From positions 1-8,389 of the forward strand of contig CANOFK010000036.1 of the NCBI GenBank assembly GCA_947565265.1: a DNA stretch of 8,389 bases, given 5' to 3'. This document shows, one piece after another, positions 1-6,773 of this stretch. Source of the DNA: an uncultured Clostridia bacterium. Lineage in GTDB: Bacteria > Bacillota > Clostridia > Oscillospirales > Acutalibacteraceae. The notes under the pieces are model-generated. The model did not search any database. It saw only the letters and a program-made list of their open reading frames with translations, and was not told the origin of the DNA. The translations under genes and the position numbers were made by a program. Numbering within the stretch: position 1 is the stretch's first letter; each line of letters begins with the position of its first letter.

Positions 1-3000
1 ATATCATGAAGATCAATCCCAGTATGTTGCCTGTCACCGTGGCAGCTATGGAGATGGAGGGCATGGACAATGTGGCCTTAACCAACCTGCTGGACACAGA
101 ACTGCGTACCCGGCTGGAAGGCATTGAAGGCGTAGCCAGCGTATCTGTCAGCGGCAATGTGGAGGAAAGCGTCCGCGTCCGGCTGCGGCAGGACAAGATA
201 GACAGCCTCAATGCCCGGATGAAGGCCAGGCTGGATGAGAAGTTCGGCGAGGCCCAACAGGACATGGACGACAGCAGCCGGGAAATAGAGGATGGCCTGG
301 CCGAAACCCAGCAACAGGCTGACGAGTTGGCCGGACAGCGGGCCCAACTGGAACAGGGACAAAGCCAGCTAGCCCAGCAGGCCGGCCAGGCCCAGGGGCA
401 GCTAATCGCTAAAAAAGTGGAGATTGAGTCTGCCAAAGCGCAGATCAATGCCCAGCTTACCACTATGGCCCAAAACCAGGCCCAGTTGGAAACTGCCCTG
501 GAGCAGCTTAAAGGGCTGAAAGCCACTCTCGATCAGCTAAACAGCCAACTGGCCACGGTGGAGCAGGCGATTACAGGGCTTACCGAGTTACAGGCCGGTT
601 ACCAGGCCCTGGTGGCCCAGCAGGCCGCACTTAACGAACAACTGGCCCAACTGGATCCAGAAAGCCCCGAATACGCCGCCCTACAGGCTCAACTGGAACA
701 GCTTACTTCTCAACTGGCTGCGGCAGAGGCAGGCTTTGCTGCCTTTGGCATTACCGCTGCTGAGGCCCCCGCCAAGCTGGAGGAACTGGCTGCCAGCCGG
801 GAAACCCTGCAAACCGCCCTGGCCGAGGCTAAAGCGATGGCTGCCGCCGGCGGGGCCAATGTAGAGAATATGGACGCCTCCATTGCCGAGGCGCAGAAAA
901 ACCTGGATCAGCTTGTGGCTGCCAGGGCCCAACTGCAAACCACCCTCTCCCAGCTAGATAGCGGCGCGGTAACCGTAGACCAGGCCCTACAGCAACTGTC
1001 TGCCCAGCAGACCAGCGGCATGATGCAGATGAGCGCCGGTCTCTCCCAGATTATCTCCGGGCAATCGGCCCTTTCCGCCGCCCAGCAGCAACTGGAAAGC
1101 GCCAAAAGCCAACTGGAAACTGCCAGGGAGGATTTCGACAAACAAAAAGAGGCTGCCTACAAAAATGCCAACCTGCCCATTACGATGGAGATGGTTGCCC
1201 AAATCCTCACCGCCCAGAACTTCTCCATGCCCGCCGGGTATGTGGACCAGCAGGGTGAGCCGTGCATGGTACGGGTGGGCAACAAACTGGAGGATGTGCA
1301 GGAACTGGAAAACCTGCTGCTCTTCGACACCGGCACCGACGGCATCGGAAAAATCTACCTGAAGGACGTAGCCGACATTGCCACAGAGAGCAACGCCGAC
1401 GAGCTTTATGCCAAAATTGACGGGGAAGACGGCCTGCTGCTGTCCTTTACCAAGCAATCCACCTACTCTACGGCCCAGGTTTCCAAAAACATACTGGAGC
1501 GGTTCCGGCAGCTATCCGATAGCTACGAGGGCCTGCGCTTTACCCCGCTCTCCGACCAGGGGGACTACATCTATATTGTGGTAGACACCGTGCTGCAAAA
1601 TCTGGTTTTGGGCGCAGCTTTAGCCGTGCTGATTTTGTTGCTATTTTTAAAGGATGTGCGCCCCACCATTGTGATCGCCTGCTCCATCCCCATCTCCCTG
1701 CTGGTAGCCATTGTGCTTATGTACTTCTCCGGCGTCACCCTCAACGTAATTTCCCTCTCCGGCCTGGCCGTGGGCGTGGGTATGCTGGTGGACAACTCTG
1801 TAGTCGTCATCGAGAACATCTACCGCTTACGCAATGAGGGGATGCCTGCCGCCAAAGCCTCGGTGCGGGGGGCCGTGCAGGTAACAGGGGCCATTATTGC
1901 CTCTACCCTCACCACGGTATGCGTCTTTTTGCCCATTGTGTTTGTAGAGGGGGTCACCCGGCAACTGTTTACCGATATGGCCCTGACCATCGGCTACTCC
2001 CTGCTGGCCAGCCTGTTTGTTGCCATTACCCTGGTGCCGGCTATGACCTCCACCACCCTGAAGGCCAATAAGTCCAAAGACCACAAGCTGTTCACCCGGA
2101 TGCTGAACGGCTACGAGAAAGTGGCCGGGGCCTCCCTCCGGCATAAATGGGCCTGCCTGGTCCTGGCACTGGCTCTGCTGGTTTCCAGCGTGGGGTTGGC
2201 CCTGTCCCGGGGGTTCATCTTCATGCCCGCCATGAGCGGCAGCCAGATCACTGTTAGTTTCACCCTGCCCGGCGAGGACGAAGAATCCCATAGCTTTGAA
2301 CAACGCACTGCCATGTCCGACGCCATTATAGAGCGCATTATGCCCCTGCCCTGCGTAAAAACCGTAGGCGCCATGTCTGGTGGCGATGGGGCCGGCATGA
2401 TGGGCATGATGGGCGGCGAGGCCGGCGCAGTGTCTATGTACGTAATTTTAGACGAGGCTGCCGGGCTGAAAGACAGCGAAGCCGCCAAAGAAATCGAGGC
2501 TGCCTGTGGAGATTTGGACTGCACCGTAAAAGCCCAGGGCTCTATGGACATGAGCGCCTATATGTCTGCCATGAGCGGTTCGGGGGTAGAGATCAAGCTG
2601 TATGGTGATGACATGGACAGCCTGATCGACGTTGCGGGCGAATTGACTGCGTTGTTGGAGGAGGTAGAGGGCACAGAATCCGCTGCCAGCGACCTGGAGG
2701 ATTCCACCCCGGAACTGCGCATCGTGGTGGACAAAAACAAGGCCATGGAAAACGGCCTGACTACCGCCCAGGTCTATCAAAGCGTCAGCGCAGCCATAAA
2801 GGACAACGCCACAGCCACCGAAATGACCGTGGCTGGCTACGGCCAGGACGTGCTGGTCTTTCACCCTAAAGAGGGCCAGATGACCGAAAGCTACTTAAAA
2901 AGCCTGACCATTGACGCCACAGACCCCACCACCGGGGAAACTGAAGAGGTGCCGCTGATCCGCATTGCCCGTTTTGAGGACCACCAAAGCCTCAACGCCA

Positions 3001-3677
3001 TCAACCGGGAGAACCAGAAACGGGTGCTCACCGTCACCGCTACCGTGGCCGAGGGGTACAATGTCAGCCTTGTTACCCAGGACGTGGAGCGGGCTCTCAG
3101 CAGCTACACCCCGCCCCAGGGTGTCACCTATGAGATGGCCGGTGAGAACGAAACCATTATGGAGGCTATGGGCCAACTGATGCAAATGGCGGCTTTGGCC
3201 ATCCTGATCATCTATCTGATTATGGTCATCCAATTCCAGTCCCTTCTGCTGCCGTTTATTGTAATGTTTACCATCCCTCTGGCGTTTACCGGCGGCTTTT
3301 TGGCCCTATACCTGTGCGGTATGGAGGTTAGCGTGGTGAGTATGATTGGCTTTATCATGCTGGCGGGCATCATCGTCAACAACGGCATCGTGCTCATTGA
3401 CTACATCAACCAGCTACGGCTGGAGGGCATGGAGCGCCGGGCCGCCATTTTGTCGGCCGGGCGCACCCGTATGCGGCCTATTTTGATGACCGTGCTTACC
3501 ACTGTGCTGGGGCTGGTGTTTATGGCGCTGGCTACGGGTATGGGCGCCGAGATGATGCAGCCCATCGCCGTGGTTTGCATTGGCGGCCTGCTGTACGCCA
3601 CCCTGATGACCCTCTTCGTGGTGCCGGCTATGTACGACATCATGGCCAAGAAAAAGTTGCGGAAGGTAGAGGTATAA
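1..3677 (+). CDS. RND-family efflux permease (HAE1/SwrC-like), 5' truncated, with coiled-coil insert
   Basis: This is an inner-membrane proton-driven exporter subunit that normally works with a membrane-fusion adaptor. The reading frame is open to the left edge, and the ATG at 6 falls inside the first porter subdomain. By comparison with AcrB, about 130 N-terminal residues including TM1 are missing. Counting from that ATG: PN1 remainder 1-68; Gln/Ala-rich coiled coil 69-388; resumed porter domain from N389 (LPITMEMVAQIL); TM2-TM6 about 530-683; TM4 motif GVGMLVDNSVVVIEN with D596-N597 in place of the Asp-Asp pair of AcrB; TM7 about 713-734; second porter half with a Met/Gly-rich loop at 790-805; TM8-TM12 about 1060-1210, with AGIIVNNGIVLIDY around N1125-N1126; basic tail KKKLRKVEV. 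The full protein would be about 1350 residues, against about 1050 for AcrB or SwrC. The stop is TAA at 3675-3677, followed by hairpins and a terminator. The family call is secure; drug, lipid or metal specificity cannot be read. Confidence 0.93.
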   Translation, partial: IMKINPSMLPVTVAAMEMEGMDNVALTNLLDTELRTRLEGIEGVASVSVSGNVEESVRVRLRQDKIDSLNARMKARLDEKFGEAQQDMDDSSREIEDGLAETQQQADELAGQRAQLEQGQSQLAQQAGQAQGQLIAKKVEIESAKAQINAQLTTMAQNQAQLETALEQLKGLKATLDQLNSQLATVEQAITGLTELQAGYQALVAQQAALNEQLAQLDPESPEYAALQAQLEQLTSQLAAAEAGFAAFGITAAEAPAKLEELAASRETLQTALAEAKAMAAAGGANVENMDASIAEAQKNLDQLVAARAQLQTTLSQLDSGAVTVDQALQQLSAQQTSGMMQMSAGLSQIISGQSALSAAQQQLESAKSQLETAREDFDKQKEAAYKNANLPITMEMVAQILTAQNFSMPAGYVDQQGEPCMVRVGNKLEDVQELENLLLFDTGTDGIGKIYLKDVADIATESNADELYAKIDGEDGLLLSFTKQSTYSTAQVSKNILERFRQLSDSYEGLRFTPLSDQGDYIYIVVDTVLQNLVLGAALAVLILLLFLKDVRPTIVIACSIPISLLVAIVLMYFSGVTLNVISLSGLAVGVGMLVDNSVVVIENIYRLRNEGMPAAKASVRGAVQVTGAIIASTLTTVCVFLPIVFVEGVTRQLFTDMALTIGYSLLASLFVAITLVPAMTSTTLKANKSKDHKLFTRMLNGYEKVAGASLRHKWACLVLALALLVSSVGLALSRGFIFMPAMSGSQITVSFTLPGEDEESHSFEQRTAMSDAIIERIMPLPCVKTVGAMSGGDGAGMMGMMGGEAGAVSMYVILDEAAGLKDSEAAKEIEAACGDLDCTVKAQGSMDMSAYMSAMSGSGVEIKLYGDDMDSLIDVAGELTALLEEVEGTESAASDLEDSTPELRIVVDKNKAMENGLTTAQVYQSVSAAIKDNATATEMTVAGYGQDVLVFHPKEGQMTESYLKSLTIDATDPTTGETEEVPLIRIARFEDHQSLNAINRENQKRVLTVTATVAEGYNVSLVTQDVERALSSYTPPQGVTYEMAGENETIMEAMGQLMQMAALAILIIYLIMVIQFQSLLLPFIVMFTIPLAFTGGFLALYLCGMEVSVVSMIGFIMLAGIIVNNGIVLIDYINQLRLEGMERRAAILSAGRTRMRPILMTVLTTVLGLVFMALATGMGAEMMQPIAVVCIGGLLYATLMTLFVVPAMYDIMAKKKLRKVEV

Positions 3678-3689
3678 GGATCCCCCGCA

Positions 3690-3708
3690 GCTGGGGCTTT
3701 GCCCCAGC
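3690..3708 (+). repeat. Perfect GC hairpin just after the RND stop codon
   Basis: GCTGGGGC at 3690-3697 and GCCCCAGC at 3701-3708 form an 8-bp perfect stem around a TTT loop. It starts 13 bases after the RND stop codon. No T-run follows it, so it is not a classical intrinsic terminator. It may protect the mRNA 3' end or belong to a dispersed intergenic repeat. Confidence 0.6.
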
Positions 3709-3719
3709 CCATACTGGAG

Positions 3720-3763
3720 CATAGGGGGCTGAAAAAGGCCGGTATTACTACGGCTCCCCTATG
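3720..3763. repeat. Inverted repeat CATAGGGG / CCCCTATG with an inner stem
   Basis: CATAGGGG at 3720-3727 is the exact reverse complement of CCCCTATG at 3756-3763. A smaller GCCG/CGGC stem lies inside, at 3738-3741 and 3751-3754. The pairing is seen directly; a role, such as RNA structure or a repetitive element, is not known. Confidence 0.5.
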
Positions 3764-3786
3764 GGAAAGCCTATACGGGCTTTCCC
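3763..3786. repeat. Perfect 9-bp hairpin GGGAAAGCC / GGCTTTCCC
   Basis: GGGAAAGCC at 3763-3771 pairs fully with GGCTTTCCC at 3778-3786 around a 6-base loop (TATACG). It shares base 3763 with the preceding inverted repeat, so the two structures are either stacked or mutually exclusive. No T-run follows it. Confidence 0.55.
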
Positions 3787-3814
3787 CAAAATAGCAGCCA
3801 ATGTTCCGTTAAGC

Positions 3815-3849
3815 AAAAAGCACAGCCGCTCTCACGGCTGTGCTTTTTT
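3815..3849. terminator. Bidirectional intrinsic terminator between convergent transcription units
   Basis: AAAAAGCACAGCCG at 3815-3828 pairs perfectly with CGGCTGTGCTTTTT at 3835-3848, with a 6-base loop CTCTCA. On the plus strand the stem runs into T6 (3844-3849), and on the minus strand into T5 (complement of 3815-3819). It therefore fits as the terminator of both the RND gene (+) and the five-gene ABC operon (-), whose last stop lies at 3874. Confidence 0.92.
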
Positions 3850-3873
3850 GTTGCCTGTAAGCCCCGGCAAATT

Positions 3874-4629
3874 TTATGGCGCCCGGCCTAGCACCTCCCG
3901 CTTACCTGTTGCGTACAGTAAGCGTCCCGCCAGCAGCGCCAACAGGCAGGTTATGGCACCATACCCCAACCGGGTTAACGAAAGCTGTGTTTCATAGGCT
4001 GCTGTTACCAATGCCTGCCTGTTGGCCACCACAAACCCCAGGGCCTCCATCTGGGCGGCCTGGGCGCCGGTTAAGCTGGCATGGGCTGTCATCACCCGTA
4101 CCGAAACCGCATCCTGCAGGGACACGGCGCTGCCTTTTGTCACCGCGCCGGGGGCCTGCCCTCCCAGCATCTCCACCTGGCCGAACACCCCGCTGCCCAT
4201 CCCCTCCTCCGTCCGAAATTCCAGCCGGGCCGGTGCAGGGGCCTCCCCCAAAAAGGCCCGATAGCTTTCCGGGCTCAACCAGAACATCCGGCTGGCCCCG
4301 GTGGCCGCCAGCCCGTAGCACTGGGCCAAATATGCCTCCGAGAGTTCTGTCACCGTCAGGCTCTTTTCCCCACTGGCCAGGGTATATTCCCGCTGGCAAC
4401 TGACAGCCACCACCCCCTCCAACGCGGCCAATGCCTTAAGCCTCTCCGCCCCCACTGCCGCCGGGGCAGCTAAGACATACTCCACCGGCCGGGCCAGCCC
4501 AACGGCGTACTGCGCCGCCTGCACCACCCCACTCACCGCAAAATACCCCGCAGCCAGGAACATCACCCACGCCAGCTTGACCTTATCGTTCTGCCTGCGC
4601 AGCCGCCATAGCCTGCCCCATGCGCTCAT
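3874..4629 (-). CDS. Two-TM membrane protein with extracellular domain, last gene of ABC operon
   Basis: The 251-residue product is not a family I recognise. Visible features are a basic cytoplasmic N-terminus (MSAWGRLWRLRRQNDKVK), a first membrane helix about 19-45, a soluble and presumably extracellular domain about 46-218, a second helix about 221-240 and a short basic tail. The two-helix layout with a large outer domain recalls half of an FtsX/MacB permease, but no diagnostic motif was found, so this is only a guess. The start chosen is the ATG at 4629-4627: it has AGGAGG 8 bases upstream and its ATGA overlaps the TGA of the preceding gene. A longer frame to 4716 would bury this site inside the upstream gene. 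The gene ends before the shared terminator at 3815-3849. Its position with an ABC ATPase suggests an accessory subunit of the transporter. Confidence 0.8.
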   Translation of the reverse strand: MSAWGRLWRLRRQNDKVKLAWVMFLAAGYFAVSGVVQAAQYAVGLARPVEYVLAAPAAVGAERLKALAALEGVVAVSCQREYTLASGEKSLTVTELSEAYLAQCYGLAATGASRMFWLSPESYRAFLGEAPAPARLEFRTEEGMGSGVFGQVEMLGGQAPGAVTKGSAVSLQDAVSVRVMTAHASLTGAQAAQMEALGFVVANRQALVTAAYETQLSLTRLGYGAITCLLALLAGRLLYATGKREVLGRAP

Positions 4630-5729
4630 CCTCTTCTCCTCCTGATAGCCCTGCCGGCCAGCAGGCCACCTAAGGCCAGCATAAGCCCCAGTGCCGCTGC
4701 CATAATGCCCCACCATTGGCCGGGGTTCTCCGCCTTCTCTTTGGGCTGTGCGGAAAAGGGCTGCCCAACGGTCAAAGACAACGCCTCCTCTTGGCTGAAG
4801 GTGTTCCCCGCCTCGTCCTCGTACAGGTAAGTCACGATCCCATGGGTAGGGCCGTAGCGGGACTGGCCTTCCGTCAAGCCTGTAATTAAGATCTGTATGG
4901 GCTGTTCCCCGGCAGAGCCCCCCTCCAGGTCGCCGATAAAGGCCATACTGGCAGGCGAAAGCCCGTCGCCGCTGATGGTGGCCCGGATATTGTAGGCCGT
5001 GGCCCGGCTCAGGTTGACGGCCTGCACGTTCACTTCCACCGTATCAGCCACCACCGCCTCGGCCGGTAGCCGCATCAGGGCAAATTCCATCTTCAGGGGC
5101 TGGCAGACATCCACCCGCACATTACATACACCGGCGGCAATCTGGCCCTTGCCGTAGGCATAGTCGCATTGCAGGGCAATGGTATACTGGCCTGCCGGGG
5201 CCTGCGCGCTTACAGAAAACCTGTAAACCACCTCCACCGTGCCGTCCGGGTCCACGCTGTCCAGATACCGGCAGTCTGTACTGTCCAGCAGGGCAAAGTG
5301 CTCTGCCGGGGCCACAGCGGTAACGGTCATATTCTGTAGCGCCTCGGTCTTGCTGGTGTTTCGCAGGGTTGCCCGCACCTCCAGGCGGTCCCCGGCATCC
5401 ACGCTGTCCTGCTCCGCCCCTTCAGCCAGGGAGGCCACCGTACAGCTCTGCACCAGCACTTTGGGGCCCAGCACCGGGGGTTCCTCCGGCACCGGGGTGG
5501 CTGCCGGTTCCGGGATCGGGGTGGCGTTTGGATCCTTACCGTCGGTAATGGCCACGTACACGGTAAAATCCTCCGCCATCTCCCCGCCCATGCCGTCCTC
5601 GGCCCGCACATTGACCACCACCGGGTAGCTGCCGTTGACCCTTCCGGGCAGCAGGGGCAGGGTGAACCGAATGCACCAGCCCTTTACCAGCCCCTTGCCC
5701 CCGTTAACCTCATGTTCCGCCAGCTCCAC
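4626..5729 (-). CDS. C-terminal fragment of the frameshifted COG1361-like protein
   Basis: This frame opens upstream of the GTG at 5729 and encodes the remaining beta domains and membrane anchor, about 367 residues. The codons just before the GTG read GPFATRNYEKA, which continues the upstream fragment naturally, so the GTG is probably an internal valine. The site before it (AAAAGG, only two bases away) is a poor ribosome binding site. Within the fragment, a Pro-rich linker (PIPEPAATPVPEEPP) separates the first beta domain from the later ones, and the last 30 residues are a membrane helix plus RRRRG. Alone it lacks a signal peptide and would probably not be exported. Its TGA at 4628-4626 overlaps the next start. 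Confidence 0.6.
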   Translation of the reverse strand: MELAEHEVNGGKGLVKGWCIRFTLPLLPGRVNGSYPVVVNVRAEDGMGGEMAEDFTVYVAITDGKDPNATPIPEPAATPVPEEPPVLGPKVLVQSCTVASLAEGAEQDSVDAGDRLEVRATLRNTSKTEALQNMTVTAVAPAEHFALLDSTDCRYLDSVDPDGTVEVVYRFSVSAQAPAGQYTIALQCDYAYGKGQIAAGVCNVRVDVCQPLKMEFALMRLPAEAVVADTVEVNVQAVNLSRATAYNIRATISGDGLSPASMAFIGDLEGGSAGEQPIQILITGLTEGQSRYGPTHGIVTYLYEDEAGNTFSQEEALSLTVGQPFSAQPKEKAENPGQWWGIMAAALGLMLALGGLLAGRAIRRRRG

Positions 5730-6115
5730 AGCCTTTTCGTAGTTCCTGGTGGCAAAAGGGCCCCCAGGCCCAGCCGGACCCGGAGGGCCTTGCCCTGCCA
5801 GCCTTCCCTGGCTACCAGGGGCAGCACCAGGGTAACAGCCCCCTGCTCTACGGTAGGCACATAGCCCTGGGCGTAGGTGCGCTCCATGCCTGGGTAGAGA
5901 TTGCCGCTATCCACAACAAAACCCGGCCGTACCGGGGGCGCCGGGGTGCTCTCCGCACCGGGGGTAGGGGTGGCCTCTTGCGGCATGGCGGATGGCATAG
6001 CCCTCTCTGCCACCCCAATGGCCTGCCCCGGCGCGGCTGCCCGGGCCTCTATTGCCGGCACCATCCACAAAAGAATGGCCAGCAGCAGGGCAATCCCCCC
6101 CTTGGGTTTCTTCAT
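5684..6115 (-). CDS. N-terminal fragment of the frameshifted COG1361-like protein
   Basis: As written, translation from the ATG at 6115 gives 143 residues. The first ~118 belong to the real protein: signal peptide MKKPKGG followed by a long hydrophobic run ending ARAAA, then a linker rich in ATPTP and TPAPP, then the start of a beta domain (GFVVDSGNLYPGMERTYAQG). After the GGGGG run the frame turns into an Arg/Trp-rich tail (KRLWSWRNMR) that resembles nothing in the domain, and it stops at 5684. If the frameshift is real, this would be a secreted fragment without a membrane anchor. Confidence 0.55.
   Translation of the reverse strand: MKKPKGGIALLLAILLWMVPAIEARAAAPGQAIGVAERAMPSAMPQEATPTPGAESTPAPPVRPGFVVDSGNLYPGMERTYAQGYVPTVEQGAVTLVLPLVAREGWQGKALRVRLGLGALLPPGTTKRLWSWRNMRLTGARGW
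5758..5765 (-). other. Frameshift site in the run GGGGGCCC (minus strand)
   Basis: On the minus strand the codons read CTG GGC CTG GGG, then GCC CTT TTG in the upstream frame. Adding one G to the five-G run (complement of 5761-5765) gives CTG GGG GGC CCT TTT GCC, encoding LGGPFATRNYEK. This joins the two fragments without loss of either domain. The downstream frame is -1 relative to the upstream one. A homopolymer next to very GC-rich sequence is a common place for both real slippage and sequencing or assembly error. Confidence 0.8.
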
Positions 6116-6741
6116 TTGCGCTGCACCTCCATCTCCAACACCTGGCCGCACAGGGCCCGTATGTCCTCCCCGTTGTGGCTGGCCAGCAGCACCGCCTTGC
6201 CCCGGTCCCGCAGGCCGAGCAGCAGGCTGCGCATATCCTCTACAGCGACTTTGTCCAAACCGTTAAAGGGTTCGTCTAGAATCAACGTGGCCGGATCCTC
6301 CATAATAGCCTGTGCCAGCCCTAACCGCTGCCGCATCCCCAGCGAGTACTTGCCCACGGACTTGTGCATACTGCCGGTCAGGCCCACCTGCTCCAGCGCG
6401 GCCAGTATCTCCTTTTTGCCAATGCGCCCCTTTAGCGCGGCCAATATCTTCAGGTTGCGGTACCCACTGCTACCGGGGATAAACCCCGGCGTTTCAATGA
6501 TAATCCCCAGGCTGTCGGGGAAGTCGCAATCCCGTCCAACCCGCTGGCCGTTTACGGTAACGCTGCCGCTGTCTGGCCGCAAAAAACCGCAGATGCACTT
6601 CATCAGCACGGTTTTCCCACTGCCGTTATGGCCTACCACCCCCACAATCTCCCCCGGAGGCACGGCCAAACTCACCCCGGCCAATACCTGCTCCTTACCA
6701 AAGGCTTTGCTGATGTTTTCCACTTGGATGCCGCCTGACAC
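6112..6741 (-). CDS. ABC transporter ATP-binding protein
   Basis: This cytoplasmic ATPase powers the membrane proteins encoded just upstream. With the GTG start it has 209 residues, with all nucleotide-binding motifs in order: Walker A GHNGSGKT (37-44), a Q-loop region reading GIIIETPGF with E83 where Gln is usual, signature YSLGMRQRL (132-140), Walker B LILDEP (153-158), D-loop NGLD and switch histidine H189 in ASHN. The Glu Q-loop and SLGMRQR signature are typical of the subfamily that works with ABC-2 or bacitracin/lantibiotic-type exporters. The start is uncertain. GTG at 6741 has AAAGGGGG seven to eight bases upstream and begins right at the family N-terminus (SGGIQVENISKAFG). ATG at 6765 has only a weaker AAGG. 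A start at 6807 would overlap the previous gene. The TGA at 6114-6112 overlaps the next ATG. Confidence 0.93.
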   Translation of the reverse strand: MSGGIQVENISKAFGKEQVLAGVSLAVPPGEIVGVVGHNGSGKTVLMKCICGFLRPDSGSVTVNGQRVGRDCDFPDSLGIIIETPGFIPGSSGYRNLKILAALKGRIGKKEILAALEQVGLTGSMHKSVGKYSLGMRQRLGLAQAIMEDPATLILDEPFNGLDKVAVEDMRSLLLGLRDRGKAVLLASHNGEDIRALCGQVLEMEVQRK

Positions 6742-6773
6742 AGGCGTACCCCCTTTCTTCCACATTCCCGGCC

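Larger units (their letters stand above)
4626..6115 (-). pseudogene. COG1361/NEW3-like secreted, membrane-anchored protein, split by a 1-nt frameshift
   Basis: Read as one gene with one base restored in the C-run at 5761-5765, this gives a 496-residue protein. It has an N-terminal signal peptide (about 1-28), a Thr/Pro linker (about 45-65), a first beta-rich domain (66 to about 193), a second Pro linker (about 195-215), two or so Ig-like beta domains typical of NEW3/COG1361 proteins (about 216-460), and a C-terminal helix (466-488) followed by RAIRRRRG. It would sit on the outer face of the membrane. The ATG at 6115 overlaps the TGA of the ATPase gene (ATGA) and has GGAGGTG about 9 bases upstream. 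Both halves keep good coding character with no other stop, so the break is recent, a sequencing error, or recoded. The family label rests on architecture and my memory of related clostridial proteins, not on a search. Confidence 0.72.

Noticed and set aside
987..1457. 156-codon antisense frame inside the RND gene, plus several others on the minus strand of 1-3677
   Set aside because: GC-rich coding sequence often leaves open frames on the opposite strand. The plus-strand protein has clear family motifs, and these frames show none.
3761..3997. Open frame of 78 codons on the plus strand spanning the hairpins and terminator
   Set aside because: It runs through a 9-bp hairpin and the bidirectional terminator and overlaps the end of the minus-strand gene. 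It has no ribosome binding site and its composition is unlike a protein.
3876..4403. 175-codon plus-strand frame opposite the two-TM protein
   Set aside because: Its proline-rich translation has no domain or ribosome binding site, while the minus-strand frame has a strong AGGAGG site and membrane helices.
5758..5765. Canonical programmed -1 frameshift heptamer
   Set aside because: The in-frame pattern is G GGG GCC, not X XXY YYZ with a re-pairing A-site codon, and no strong downstream pseudoknot is evident. Recoding is kept only as a minor option.
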